DNA of 64,000 nt from JAWLHJ01 sp039587535 (GCA_039587535.1 JBDHIF010000002.1:130645-194644); one strand, 5' to 3'. Positions 18,021-27,086 are shown, counted from the stretch's first letter. Numbers and translations are program-made. Notes: generated by a model not told the origin, from the letters alone.

Positions 18021-19228
18021 CCTCAGATATGAAGTTCGACACTGTCGAGGAAGCTCTCGAGGAGATCCGTCGTGGCCACATGGTGATCGTGGCGGACGAC
18101 GAGGCGCGCGAGAACGAAGGCGACCTGGTCATGGCCGCCGCGGCCGTGACCCCTGAGCATGTCAACTTCATGGCGAAGCACGGTCGGGGTCTCATCTGCG
18201 TGACGCTCACCGAGGCGCGCGCGGACGAGCTGGAGCTTCCCTTGATGACCGACCGCAATACCGATCCGCAGGGCACGGCCTTCACGATCTCCGTGGACGC
18301 CCACGTGAAGTTCGGCGTGACCACCGGGATTAGCGCCCATGACCGGGCGAAGACCATCGAGGTGCTCACCGATCCGGAATCCAAGCCCGGGGATCTCAGG
18401 CGCCCTGGGCACATCTTCCCGTTGCGTGCCAAATCCGGAGGAGTTCTACGCCGTGTCGGGCAGACGGAGGCGGCCGTGGACCTCGCCGAGCTGGCAGGGT
18501 ACCCTCCCGTGGGCGTCATCTGCGAGATCCTGAACACCGATGGGACGATGGCCCGGAGACCGGAGCTCCATTCTTTCGCGGAGCAGCACGGCCTGAAGTT
18601 CATCACGGTCGCCCAACTGGTCGCGTATCGGCTGACGAAGACCAGGCTGGTGACGCGCGTTACCGAGGCCGAGCTGCCCACCCGTCACGGGAGCTTCAGG
18701 GTCGTTGCCTACCGGAGTGTCCTGGACGGCGGAGAGCACGTGGCTATCGTGCGGGGCGATCTCGCCGGGAAGTCCGATGTGCTGGTTCGCATGCACTCCG
18801 AATGCCTGACCGGTGACGTATTCGGCTCGCTCCGGTGCGACTGCGGCGAGCAGCTGGAGGCGGCCCTCGAGCGCATCGCCGAGGAAGGGCAAGGTGCCGT
18901 GGTCTACCTCAGACAGGAAGGGCGTGGGATCGGGCTGGGGAACAAGCTCAAGGCTTATCATCTGCAGGACACGGGACTCGATACGGTTGAGGCCAACGAG
19001 CAGCTGGGGTTCAAGCCGGACCTCCGTGACTATGGCATCGGTGCCCAGATCTTGCTGGACCTGGGCATCCGGTCCCTTCGGCTGCTCACCAACAACCCCA
19101 GAAAGATCGTCGGGCTCGACGGCTACGATCTCGAGATCAGTGGTCGTGAGCCGCTTCGAGTGGAGCCGGGCGAGCACAACGTTCGATACCTCGAGACCAA
19201 GCGTTCCAAGCTGGGACATCTGTTATGA
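18017..19228 (+). CDS. ribBA: Bifunctional DHBP synthase / GTP cyclohydrolase II
   Basis: 403 residues. The N-terminal half is 3,4-dihydroxy-2-butanone-4-phosphate synthase (VADDEARENEGDLVMAA, GHIFPLRAKSGGVLRRVGQT). The C-terminal half is GTP cyclohydrolase II, with the zinc-binding HSECLTGDVFGSLRCDCGEQ followed by YLRQEGRGIGL and LRLLTNNPRKIVGL. It supplies both branches of riboflavin synthesis. The start overlaps the ribE stop (ATGA), and the stop overlaps ribH in the same way. Confidence 0.96.
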   Translation: MTSDMKFDTVEEALEEIRRGHMVIVADDEARENEGDLVMAAAAVTPEHVNFMAKHGRGLICVTLTEARADELELPLMTDRNTDPQGTAFTISVDAHVKFGVTTGISAHDRAKTIEVLTDPESKPGDLRRPGHIFPLRAKSGGVLRRVGQTEAAVDLAELAGYPPVGVICEILNTDGTMARRPELHSFAEQHGLKFITVAQLVAYRLTKTRLVTRVTEAELPTRHGSFRVVAYRSVLDGGEHVAIVRGDLAGKSDVLVRMHSECLTGDVFGSLRCDCGEQLEAALERIAEEGQGAVVYLRQEGRGIGLGNKLKAYHLQDTGLDTVEANEQLGFKPDLRDYGIGAQILLDLGIRSLRLLTNNPRKIVGLDGYDLEISGREPLRVEPGEHNVRYLETKRSKLGHLL

Positions 19229-19716
19229 GCTCCACCGGATCTCCCGTCGACGCCTACCGCGGAGGCCTGAGCGCCGCCGGTATCCGGGTAGCCGTCGTCG
19301 CCGCGCGGTTCAATCAGGACATTACCGATCGCCTGTTGGAAGGCGCCCGGGGCGCGCTGAAGGAGTACATGGTCGCCGACTCGGACGTTGAGGTGTTCAG
19401 GGTTCCGGGAGCCTGGGAGCTGCCGCAGACCGCCGCCCGGGTGGTCGCCACCGGGAGGTTCGATGCCGTTGTGACGCTCGGATGTGTCATCCGGGGCGAG
19501 ACACCACACTTCGACTACGTCTGCTCCCATGCCTCTATCGGGCTGGGTCGAGTGGCGACGGAGTCCAGGATTCCAGTGGTCTTCGGGGTGCTCACCACCG
19601 ACGACATGCAGCAGGCGCTCGCGAGGGCCCAGGAGGGGGCGGACAACAAGGGGTTCGAGGCCGCCACGACCGCGGTCGAGATGGTGACCGTATTCCGCCA
19701 GGTGGATGCCGGATGA
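19225..19716 (+). CDS. ribH: 6,7-dimethyl-8-ribityllumazine synthase
   Basis: 163 residues. Family landmarks are RVAVVAARFNQDITDRLLEGA, VFRVPGAWELPQTAARV, LGCVIRGETPHFDYVCSHAS (with the catalytic His region) and PVVFGVLTTDDMQQAL. It condenses the ribBA and ribD products to the lumazine used by ribE. ATGA overlaps are present at both ends, which completes a four-gene riboflavin set. Confidence 0.97.
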   Translation: MSSTGSPVDAYRGGLSAAGIRVAVVAARFNQDITDRLLEGARGALKEYMVADSDVEVFRVPGAWELPQTAARVVATGRFDAVVTLGCVIRGETPHFDYVCSHASIGLGRVATESRIPVVFGVLTTDDMQQALARAQEGADNKGFEAATTAVEMVTVFRQVDAG

Positions 19717-20162
19717 GCGGGACCGTGGGCATGGATCGCCGGGAGCGTATCGACCGAAGCCGGGCTCGGGCGTGGGCACTCCAGATCCACTACCGGTGGG
19801 AAAGCGGCGGGGCTGAGGGACGACTTCGAGACGCCCTGGTGGAGACCATGACGACGCGTCGCATCGCGCACCGCAGGGTGCCCTATGTCCGCAGGCTCCT
19901 GAGCGTGTTGGACGACCATGGACCCGAGATCGACGAGGCTCTCCGGAAGGCGCTCCAGAACTGGCGCCTCGAGCGACTCGCCGCCATCGATCGCGCAGTG
20001 CTTCGTATCGGGGGTGCCGAGCTCCTCTACGGGGAAGACGTTCCGCCTAAGGTCGCCATCCAGGAGGCCATCCGTCTGGCGGAGGCATATGGCGGCCAGG
20101 AATCTCCGCGGTTCGTCAACGGAGTCATGGACGCGCTCTACAAACAGCTCGACGGCAGGTGA
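19713..20162 (+). CDS. nusB: Transcription antitermination factor NusB
   Basis: About 149 residues from ATG 19713, overlapping the ribH stop; ATG 19731 is a possible alternative. The all-helical NusB domain is recognisable from RSRARAWALQIHYRWES, the central RLERLAAIDRAVLRIGGAELLY, and the C-terminal PPKVAIQEAIRLAEAYGG...FVNGVMDALYK. NusB pairs with NusE (S10) on boxA RNA in rRNA antitermination. The position right after ribH is a very common bacterial arrangement. Confidence 0.93.
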   Translation: MSGTVGMDRRERIDRSRARAWALQIHYRWESGGAEGRLRDALVETMTTRRIAHRRVPYVRRLLSVLDDHGPEIDEALRKALQNWRLERLAAIDRAVLRIGGAELLYGEDVPPKVAIQEAIRLAEAYGGQESPRFVNGVMDALYKQLDGR

Positions 20163-21304
20163 GCCAGCGCCTGGGGCGCCCGTTGCGCATCCTGGTCGTG
20201 AACTGGCTGGATCGCGAGAACCCGCGAAGCGGTGGGGCGGAGACGCACCTCCACCAGGTCTTCGGCCGGCTTGCGAGGTGGGGCCACGCCGTGACCGCGC
20301 TGGTATCGGGCTTCCCGGGAGCCGAGCCGCGTGCCGCCCTTGACGGTATGGACGTGCACAGGACCGGCGGGCGCCACACCTTTTCTTTGGTGGCGCCCAG
20401 GTATTTCCGCAGAGTCCTGTCGGGAGAGGATTACGACGTCGTTGTCGAGGACCTCAACAAAGTGCCCCTCTTCACGCCGCGTTGGACGGCTGGACCCATC
20501 GTTCTCCTGGTCCACCATCTCTTCGGGCGGACGGCTTTTCAGGCGGCGTCTCCGCCGGTGGCCCTCGCCACCGTACTCCTGGAGCGGCTGATTCCTCGCG
20601 TCTACGGATCCGTGCCGATCGTGGCCGTTTCCGAGAGCACGCGGGAGGACATGGCCCTCCGTGGGGTTGATCCGGGGCACATCAGCGTGATCCCCAACGG
20701 GATCGACACAGCGGGCCTCTCGCCCGACCCCGACGGTGCCCGCGAAGCGAATCCGACGCTGCTCTTCATCGGACGCCTGAATCGTTACAAGCGCCTGGAT
20801 CTGGTGCTCGAGGCTCTGGCGATTCTCGGGCGCCGGGGATTGAGACCTCGGCTTTGGGTGGCCGGCCGCGGGCCAGAGGCGGATCGTTGGGGGCGGCTGG
20901 TCCGAGCTTTGGGACTGGGCGAGCAGGTCGAATTTCTGGGCTTCGTGAGCGAGGAGGAGAAGCTGCGCCTTCTGAGACGCAGCTGGATCCATGTGCTGAC
21001 CTCGAGCAAGGAGGGCTGGGGCATTTCGAATCTCGAGGCGGCAGCCTGTGGCACCCCCACCATTGCCAGCGACGCACCGGGACTGCGAGAGTCCGTCGTG
21101 CATGGTGAGACTGGGCTCCTCGTACCCCACGAGAACGTGGCTGCGCTCGCCGACGCCATCGACCGGCTACTATCGGATGAAGAGACGCGGGGAGCGATGG
21201 GACGCGCTGGTCGTCGCTTCGCCCAACAGTACTCATGGGATGCCGCTGCCGAGCGCACGGAACGGTTGCTCCATCGGGTGGTCGCTCGACACGGCCTCGG
21301 CTAG
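20159..21304 (+). CDS. GT4-family glycosyltransferase
   Basis: 381 residues, GT-B fold. The N-terminal domain has LRILVVNWLDRENPRSGGAE for acceptor/glycine-loop binding. The C-terminal GT4 domain has LLFIGRLNRYKRLDLVLEALAIL, KEGWGISNLEAAACGTPTIA (the EX7E-type nucleotide-sugar motif) and GETGLLVPHENVAALADAI. The donor and acceptor cannot be predicted. A role in envelope or exopolysaccharide glycan assembly is plausible. The GTG start overlaps the nusB stop, and this gene ends the chain of overlapping genes. Confidence 0.88.
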   Translation: MSQRLGRPLRILVVNWLDRENPRSGGAETHLHQVFGRLARWGHAVTALVSGFPGAEPRAALDGMDVHRTGGRHTFSLVAPRYFRRVLSGEDYDVVVEDLNKVPLFTPRWTAGPIVLLVHHLFGRTAFQAASPPVALATVLLERLIPRVYGSVPIVAVSESTREDMALRGVDPGHISVIPNGIDTAGLSPDPDGAREANPTLLFIGRLNRYKRLDLVLEALAILGRRGLRPRLWVAGRGPEADRWGRLVRALGLGEQVEFLGFVSEEEKLRLLRRSWIHVLTSSKEGWGISNLEAAACGTPTIASDAPGLRESVVHGETGLLVPHENVAALADAIDRLLSDEETRGAMGRAGRRFAQQYSWDAAAERTERLLHRVVARHGLG

Positions 21305-21357
21305 CTTTGGAGAGTAGAAGTAGTCACCGAACCATGTCGTCTGATTGAGGAGATCCT

Positions 21358-21684
21358 TTGAGAATTCAGATCAGCGCGCGCCACTGCGATGTGCCCGAAG
21401 ACGTGCTGAGCCGCGCCCGCGAACAGGTGGCGGCACTGGACAAGTTCGACCCCCGCGCCACATGGGCCGAGATCGTCTTCGAGGAAGAGAAGCAGAACCG
21501 TAAGGTCGAGATCATTGTCCATTCCGACGGATCCGCCCTGGTCGTCGGTGCCGGCGAGGCGACGGAATTCTGGGGAGCGGTGGACAAGGCGGTGGACCGC
21601 GTTGGCCGGCAGCTTCGCGAGCAGCGGAAGCGGAACCGGGAACACCAGGCGCCTCCCCTCCAGGAACGGCTCGCAGGGGACTGA
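21358..21684 (+). CDS. hpf: Ribosome hibernation promoting factor (short HPF/YfiA type)
   Basis: 108 residues from TTG 21358, with GAGGAGA about 6 bases upstream. The beta-alpha-beta fold is suggested by RIQISARHCDVPEDVLSRAREQV, AEIVFEEEKQNRKVEIIVHSDG, and a basic C-terminal helix (DKAVDRVGRQLREQRKRNRE). The length matches short HPF without the dimerisation domain. It binds the 30S decoding region to inactivate ribosomes in stationary phase. It heads the HPr kinase/PTS cluster, a variant of the common rpoN-hpf-ptsN neighbourhood. Confidence 0.88.
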   Translation: MRIQISARHCDVPEDVLSRAREQVAALDKFDPRATWAEIVFEEEKQNRKVEIIVHSDGSALVVGAGEATEFWGAVDKAVDRVGRQLREQRKRNREHQAPPLQERLAGD

Positions 21685-21690
21685 CCCGCC

Positions 21691-22659
21691 GTGAGCGTGG
21701 CCCCCGCCGCCCCCCAGGAACCGAAGCGGATCTCGGTACAGGAGATCGTCGAGGTCAAGCGTGAAGCCCTCGGGCTGGAGGTGATGAACGAGGGCGTCGG
21801 GCTCGAGGGTACCACGGACGATTCGGACATCACCTCGCCGGGCCTGGCGCTCGCCGGGCACATCTCGCGGGTGCCCGATGGACGGCTGTGGGTTTTCGGC
21901 GAGACCGAGATGACCTACATGTCCTCGTTGGACGAGTCGGCCGCGCGGGAAAGACTGCGAGCGTTCTTTGCCTCTGAGATCCCGGCCGTGTTCGTCACGA
22001 AGGGGCAGGAGATCCCGAGTTACTTCCTCGAGATCGCGACAGAGCGGAAGATCCCCGTGCTCCGCTCTCCGGCGTCGACCAGGAGCTTCTACCGTCGCAT
22101 CAAGCCATTCCTCGAGATGTCGCTCGCGCCGACCGCGGCTCTCCACGGGTCATTGGCGGACGTCTACGGCGTGGGTCTTCTGTTCGTCGGGGAGAGTGGC
22201 GTGGGGAAGAGCGAGTGTGTCCTCGATTTGGTCGAGCGAGGCCACCGCGTCGTCGCGGACGATCTCGTCATGGTCCGACGGACGGGAAACGACGTGCTCA
22301 TGGGCCAAGGGCACGAGTTGCAGCGCCACCACATGGAGATCCGTGGCGTGGGGATCATCGACATCTCCGCGCTCTTCGGCGTCACGGCCATCAGGCAGCA
22401 GAAGCGCATCGAGGTGGTTGTTCACCTCGAGATGTGGGATCATGAGAGCCACTATGCACGAACGGGACTCGACAAGGAAACGCACGAGATTCTGGGCGTG
22501 GCCATTCCCAAGGTCACGGTTCCCCTGAACCCCGGTAAGAACATCACGGTCATCTCCGAGGTCGTGGCCATGAACCATCTCCTGACCTATTCGGGCATCG
22601 ACTCGGCCGACTCGTTCGACAAGCGCCTCCGGCAGTACCTGGAGCAGGACTATGAGTGA
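21691..22659 (+). CDS. hprK: HPr kinase/phosphorylase
   Basis: 322 residues, GTG start 6 bases after hpf. The N-terminal domain runs to about residue 140. The P-loop GESGVGKS is at about residues 167-174. Further markers are DDLVMVRRTGN and the family signature MEIRGVGIIDISALFG, then PLNPGKNITVISEVVAMN. It phosphorylates and dephosphorylates a Ser of HPr, and the HPr at 25021 carries the matching GKSIMGV context. In Gram-negatives HprK usually tunes metabolism and PTS activity rather than CcpA-mediated catabolite repression. Confidence 0.95.
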   Translation: MSVAPAAPQEPKRISVQEIVEVKREALGLEVMNEGVGLEGTTDDSDITSPGLALAGHISRVPDGRLWVFGETEMTYMSSLDESAARERLRAFFASEIPAVFVTKGQEIPSYFLEIATERKIPVLRSPASTRSFYRRIKPFLEMSLAPTAALHGSLADVYGVGLLFVGESGVGKSECVLDLVERGHRVVADDLVMVRRTGNDVLMGQGHELQRHHMEIRGVGIIDISALFGVTAIRQQKRIEVVVHLEMWDHESHYARTGLDKETHEILGVAIPKVTVPLNPGKNITVISEVVAMNHLLTYSGIDSADSFDKRLRQYLEQDYE

Positions 22660-23059
22660 CACGGGGAGCCACCTGGGCGTGGTCATCGCGCATGGGAGCA
22701 TGGCTGCCGGATTGGTGGACGCCGTGCGCTCGATCGCGGGGTCGCGCGCGGACTCGCTGGTGCCCATCTCCAATGAAGGGAAATCCCCGGAGGATCTGAA
22801 TGAGGCGATCGAGGCGGCTGTTGGATCCGCGTCCGCCATCGTCTTCGTGGACCTTCAGGCGGGGAGCTGCTGTATGGCCGCCATGGCCTCATGCCGCGCG
22901 TGCTCCGATCGTGTGGTCATCACCGGAGTGAATCTGCCCATGCTCCTGGACTTCGCGTTCAGCCGGGAGCTCCCGTTCGAAGAGCTTGTGACGCGGTTGG
23001 TGGATCGGGCTCGCGAGGGGATTCGACCGGTCCGCGTGGACGCCTCCGGGACGAGCTGA
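22652..23059 (+). CDS. PTS mannose-family IIA component
   Basis: 135 residues. VVIAHGSMAAGLVDAV at the N-terminus carries the phosphorylatable His14 of the EIIA-Man fold. FVDLQAGSCCMAA matches the family's dimer/active-site loop, and VITGVNLPMLLDFAF the central strand. It accepts phosphate from HPr and passes it to the IIB encoded next. It overlaps hprK by 8 bases. The unusual Cys density (SCCMAAMASCRAC) stands out. Confidence 0.88.
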   Translation: MSDTGSHLGVVIAHGSMAAGLVDAVRSIAGSRADSLVPISNEGKSPEDLNEAIEAAVGSASAIVFVDLQAGSCCMAAMASCRACSDRVVITGVNLPMLLDFAFSRELPFEELVTRLVDRAREGIRPVRVDASGTS

Positions 23060-23066
23060 CGCACCA

Positions 23067-23567
23067 GTGCCTATCGTTCTCTTTCGGGTTGACGAGCGAC
23101 TCATCCACGGCCAGGTCGTCATCGGATGGGGGCATGAGCTGCGTCCCGAGCGCTATGTCGTGGTGGATGACGCGCTCGCGGAGAGCCCCTGGGAGCAGGA
23201 GCTCTACCGGCTGGGCGCGGGGAGTGCGGAGGTCGTGTTCGAGTCCGCGGCCGCGGCCGCGGATGCGCTGCCGTCCTATGCCAGGGATTCGTTGCGGACG
23301 ATCGTCCTCACTCGGAATCTAGCCACGATGCGAATCCTTGCCGAGAGCGGCCGGATGGAAGGGAGGACCGTCAACGTTGGCGGACTGCATCACGGGGCGG
23401 GACGGGAGCAGGTCTTGAGCTACGTGCACCTGGCTCCACACGACCTGGTGGATATGCAGGCGATCCTGTATGCTGGCGCCCGCCTTCAGGCCAGGGACCT
23501 GCCGGATGCTCCCAAGGTGAACTTGGCTGGTCAGCTGGGTCTGCACGCAGGTAGGGACGATGCATAG
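23067..23567 (+). CDS. PTS mannose/sorbose-family IIB component
   Basis: 166 residues from GTG 23067. The active-site loop VDERLIHGQVVIGWG with His14 is the diagnostic IIB-Man motif. LTRNLATMRILAESG and VNVGGLHHGAGREQVLSYVHL are typical of the rest. It phosphorylates the incoming sugar together with IIC/IID. It is a separate protein rather than fused to IIA. Confidence 0.9.
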   Translation: MPIVLFRVDERLIHGQVVIGWGHELRPERYVVVDDALAESPWEQELYRLGAGSAEVVFESAAAAADALPSYARDSLRTIVLTRNLATMRILAESGRMEGRTVNVGGLHHGAGREQVLSYVHLAPHDLVDMQAILYAGARLQARDLPDAPKVNLAGQLGLHAGRDDA

Positions 23568-23591
23568 GCAGGCCTGTCATCGCGGGGTACG

Positions 23592-24275
23592 TTGCCGGCC
23601 GATGGAGCCGGGCCGTTGAATCTCCTATCCATGTCGGTTCTGGGCGGCCTCGTGGGTCTCGACGGCACGTCCGTGGGCCAGTTCATGGTGTCCCGTCCGC
23701 TGGTCGTGGGTACCCTGACTGGATGGCTCTCGGGAGAGCCTCTGCTGGGAGCGGCCATCGGCGTGGTCCTCGAGATATACCTGCTGGTGTCTTTCCCCAC
23801 CGGCGGATCACGATTCCCGGAAGGAGCTACGGCCACGGTCGTCGCGGTGGGGGCTGCGGGCGCCGGCGCGGGGCCTGAGGCGCTGGCCCTGGGTGTCGCC
23901 GTCGGCCTGGTCTGGGGACACGTAGGGGGCTTCTCCATCACCTGGCTACGGCGTCTGAACGCGGTTCTTGTTCCGCACGAGCGGCAGCCACCCCCGTCCG
24001 CTCGACGGCTCATGACGCTACATGTGGTGACGGTCGGCGCAGACTTTGTCCGGGGCGCTCTGGTTACGGCAGTCGGTCTTTGGGTGGGCGTGTTCGTGGT
24101 CGGCGGAATGGCGCCGATTTGGCCCCTGGACGCGGCGGCATCGGTCGGGCTCGTACTCGTGGGCGCTTCGGTGTCGCTCGGGATCCTGCTTCGCGACTTC
24201 GGCGGTTTCAAGAACCATAGGGTACGGCTGGTCGTGGGAATCGCCCTGGGACTCCTAGGAGCCAGGTTCCTGTGA
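23592..24275 (+). CDS. PTS mannose-family IIC membrane component
   Basis: Up to 227 residues, somewhat shorter than typical ManY. Start choice is open: TTG 23592, TTG 23616 or ATG 23631 are all in frame, and no strong ribosome-binding site decides. LDGTSVGQFMVSRPLVVGTLTGW is the characteristic IIC N-terminal motif. About six hydrophobic segments follow, including GAAIGVVLEIYLLVSFPTGG. It forms the transmembrane sugar pathway with IID. Its stop overlaps the IID start. Confidence 0.87.
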   Translation: MPADGAGPLNLLSMSVLGGLVGLDGTSVGQFMVSRPLVVGTLTGWLSGEPLLGAAIGVVLEIYLLVSFPTGGSRFPEGATATVVAVGAAGAGAGPEALALGVAVGLVWGHVGGFSITWLRRLNAVLVPHERQPPPSARRLMTLHVVTVGADFVRGALVTAVGLWVGVFVVGGMAPIWPLDAAASVGLVLVGASVSLGILLRDFGGFKNHRVRLVVGIALGLLGARFL

Positions 24276-25024
24276 GTGCGAAGATCGGGACCCGCGGCTT
24301 GATGGGGACGTTCCTCAGATCGTTCCTGATCCAATCATCGTGGAACTACAGGACGATGCTCGGGAGCGGCTTCGGGTTCGTCCTGGTGCCTGGCCTTCGT
24401 GCGCTGTTCCGTGAGCGGCGGGAGGAGCTCGACGACGCGCTGGGCCGCCATCTCGAGCACTTCAACGCCCATCCGTACATGGCCAGCGTGGCGCTCGGCG
24501 CCACCCTGCGACTCGAGTCGGAGGGTGAGGACGCCGAGACCATTCGGCGCTTCAAGACTGCGGTTCGGGGGCCGCTTGGTGGTCTGGGTGACGCCCTGGT
24601 GTGGGCGACGTGGTTGCCTGTCGTGTCCATGCTCGCCGTGGCGGGCTACTGGTTGGGCGCCCCCGGTTGGGCGGCGGCGACCGGCTTTTTGATCTTGTAC
24701 AATATGGGGCACGTGGGTCTACGAGTGTGGGGATTCAGGACCGGCTTGGAAGCCGGTCGCGCGGTGGGCGGCCGTCTGGCGGCGGCCCAACTCTCCCTCT
24801 GGACCGACCGACTACGTTCGTCGGGGGTGTTGGTCCTCGGAGTTCTCGTCGGGGCTCTGCTCGGAGGGGCGGGTGGTCTGGGCGATGCCGGAATTCTTTG
24901 GACCGCCCTCGCGGCACTGGGGTTCATCCTCGGGCTCTCCGTGGGCCACCAGGTGTGGAGACCCGCGGCGGTATTGGCCGTCGCCGCGATCGCCATCCTC
25001 GCCACCTGGGGCACGTTGCGATGA
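24272..25024 (+). CDS. PTS mannose-family IID membrane component
   Basis: 250 residues. It opens with FLRSFLIQSSWNYRTMLGSGFGF, the conserved IID start, followed by HLEHFNAHPYMASVALGATLRLE and PLGGLGDALVWATWLPV. The C-terminal third has several hydrophobic helices. It partners IIC in the membrane. The start overlaps IIC and its stop overlaps ptsH (ATGA), so the PTS genes are translationally linked. Confidence 0.9.
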   Translation: MSAKIGTRGLMGTFLRSFLIQSSWNYRTMLGSGFGFVLVPGLRALFRERREELDDALGRHLEHFNAHPYMASVALGATLRLESEGEDAETIRRFKTAVRGPLGGLGDALVWATWLPVVSMLAVAGYWLGAPGWAAATGFLILYNMGHVGLRVWGFRTGLEAGRAVGGRLAAAQLSLWTDRLRSSGVLVLGVLVGALLGGAGGLGDAGILWTALAALGFILGLSVGHQVWRPAAVLAVAAIAILATWGTLR

Positions 25025-25308
25025 GTGAATCGAACCGCGTCGAGCGCGATGTCGAGATCGTCAACCGGGCGGGCATGCATGCGCGTCCGGCGGCGGAGTT
25101 CGTCAAGGTCGCTGGCCGATTCCAGTCGGATATCACGGTGGCGAAGGACGGTCTGGCCGTGAACGGGAAGAGTATCATGGGCGTGCTCATGCTCGCGGCG
25201 GCGCAGGGTAGCCGGCTACGCTTGTCCGCCGAGGGCGAGGACGCCGAAGACGCGGTGCGAGCACTAGAAGACCTGGTGAGCTCGGGCTTCGACGAGGTCG
25301 AGGCCTGA
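25021..25308 (+). CDS. ptsH: Phosphocarrier protein HPr
   Basis: 95 residues from ATG 25021; the longer open frame upstream is inside the IID gene. The active-site His20 is in NRAGMHARPAAEFVK. The regulatory Ser (residue 51) sits in NGKSIMGVLMLAA, which matches the HPr-kinase target helix. HPr passes phosphate from enzyme I to IIA. The presence of hprK five genes upstream supports Ser phosphorylation here. Confidence 0.95.
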   Translation: MSESNRVERDVEIVNRAGMHARPAAEFVKVAGRFQSDITVAKDGLAVNGKSIMGVLMLAAAQGSRLRLSAEGEDAEDAVRALEDLVSSGFDEVEA

Positions 25309-27086
25309 TGTCGATCACGCTCGACGGATCACCGGCTTCGGAGGGGATCGGTGAAGGGGCGGTCTTCCGGCTGGATTGGGGTGTTCCGGTGGCCCCTCAC
25401 GAGACCGTGCCCGAGGAAGACGTCCCTGCCGAAAGGGAGCGTTTTCACGAGGCGCTAGCCTGGGCCCGGGAGCGGCTCGAGGAGCTCCAGCGTGCCACGG
25501 AGCAGCGCCTCGGTCCCGTAGAAGCCCGGATCTTCGAGCCGCAACTCCTCATGCTCGAGGACTCGGAGCTCGTCGAGGGCACGCTCCAGTATATCAGCGA
25601 GAACCGGCTTACGGCCCAGCGTGCCTTCGAGTGGCGCATGCTCGAACTGCAGGCCATGTGGAGCCGCACGCACAACCCGATGGTCCTGGACCGCTTGAAT
25701 GATCTCGAGGACCTGATGATCCGGGTGCTGAGACGCTTGCTCGGGGACCACGACCCGTCAGAGGTGCGTTCCGACGGCGTCGGTGTTGTCGTGGTGGCAC
25801 CCAACCTCACGCCCAGCCTCGTGGCGCAGCTCGACCCGGCCCTGGTCCGGGGCATCGCGACCGATCACGGTACGAGGACTGCCCATTGGGCCATTCTGGC
25901 TCGATCTCTCGGCATCCCCGCCGTGGTGGGATTGGGGAGCGTCTCCAAGCAGGCCGACGAGGGGCAGCATGCGATTGTGGACGGGCGCATCGGGCGGGTC
26001 GTTCTGGATCCCACGGACACCGAGCGACGCCGCTTCGGCGAGCGTCAGCGGCGTCTGACGAACTGGGAAGAGGAGATGGCCGTGATCGCCTCCCTGGAAT
26101 CCGTGACCACGGACGGACAGTACGTGGAGCTGAGAGCCAACCTGGACTTGCCGGCCGAGGCCGCCCAGGCCGCTGCGCACGGTGCCGTCGGGGTAGGGCT
26201 GTTCCGAACGGAGTTCCTGGTCGTGGGGCGCAGCTCCATGCCGGGGGAGGAGGAGCAGTACGAGGCCTACAAGGCGGTCGCGGAGTCATTCCCGCGCGGC
26301 GCTGTATACATCCGGACCTTCGATCTCGGCGGTGACAAGTTCCCGATGTTCCTGGACATGCCGGCGGAGGAAAATCCGTTCCTCGGCTGGCGCGCTATCC
26401 GGGTTTGCCTGGACGAGCCGGAGCTCTTCAGAACGCAACTTCGGGCCCTCTTACGTGCCACGGCGCATGGCGATGTGCGCATGATGCTTCCGCTCGTGAA
26501 CGACGTTGAGGAGGTGCGGCGCGTTCGCGCTTTCCTTGAAGAGGAGGAGGAGGTCCTCAGCAGGAGCGGAATCCCGTACAATTCGGGCTACAAGCTGGGG
26601 GTCATGATCGAGACCCCGGCGGCCGCGCTGGATGCGGTGGAGCTTGCGCGTCACTGCGACTTCTTCTCCATCGGGACCAACGACCTCGTTCAGTACACGC
26701 TCGCGGTGGACCGGACGAATACGCGCCTCAGCCCCCTCTACAATCCGTTCCACCCGGCGGTCGTGCGCCTGCTACACCAGGTAGCTCGAGTCAGCCGAGC
26801 AGCGGGAATCGAGGTAAGCGTGTGCGGGGAGCTGGCATCGAATCCGCTCGGCGCCTTCCTCTTGCTCGGGCTCGATATCACGACCCTCTCCATGTCGTGG
26901 CCCTCGCTGCCGGAGATCAAGAAGCTGATCCGGGATATCCGCATCGAGGACGCTCGCACCGCCGCGCGAAAAGCCTTGGCCGCACCAACGAGCAAGGACG
27001 TTACGGACTGCCTCGTGGCCGGGATCGGAGACTCGGCGGATCTCAAGGTCTTTCAGGGCCGTTGGAGCTTGTCGGTTCCCGATTGA
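25308..27086 (+). CDS. ptsI: PTS enzyme I (PEP-protein phosphotransferase)
   Basis: 592 residues, normal for EI. The ATG overlaps the ptsH stop (TGATG). The N-terminal HPr-binding helices are followed by the phosphohistidine loop DHGTRTAHWAILARSLGIP (His193). The C-terminal PEP-binding barrel has GLFRTEFLVVGR, IRTFDLGGDKFPMFL, GTNDLVQYTLAVDRTN and the catalytic Cys506 in SVCGELASNP. It draws phosphate from PEP and starts the PTS relay. It is the last gene of the cluster. Confidence 0.96.
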   Translation: MSITLDGSPASEGIGEGAVFRLDWGVPVAPHETVPEEDVPAERERFHEALAWARERLEELQRATEQRLGPVEARIFEPQLLMLEDSELVEGTLQYISENRLTAQRAFEWRMLELQAMWSRTHNPMVLDRLNDLEDLMIRVLRRLLGDHDPSEVRSDGVGVVVVAPNLTPSLVAQLDPALVRGIATDHGTRTAHWAILARSLGIPAVVGLGSVSKQADEGQHAIVDGRIGRVVLDPTDTERRRFGERQRRLTNWEEEMAVIASLESVTTDGQYVELRANLDLPAEAAQAAAHGAVGVGLFRTEFLVVGRSSMPGEEEQYEAYKAVAESFPRGAVYIRTFDLGGDKFPMFLDMPAEENPFLGWRAIRVCLDEPELFRTQLRALLRATAHGDVRMMLPLVNDVEEVRRVRAFLEEEEEVLSRSGIPYNSGYKLGVMIETPAAALDAVELARHCDFFSIGTNDLVQYTLAVDRTNTRLSPLYNPFHPAVVRLLHQVARVSRAAGIEVSVCGELASNPLGAFLLLGLDITTLSMSWPSLPEIKKLIRDIRIEDARTAARKALAAPTSKDVTDCLVAGIGDSADLKVFQGRWSLSVPD

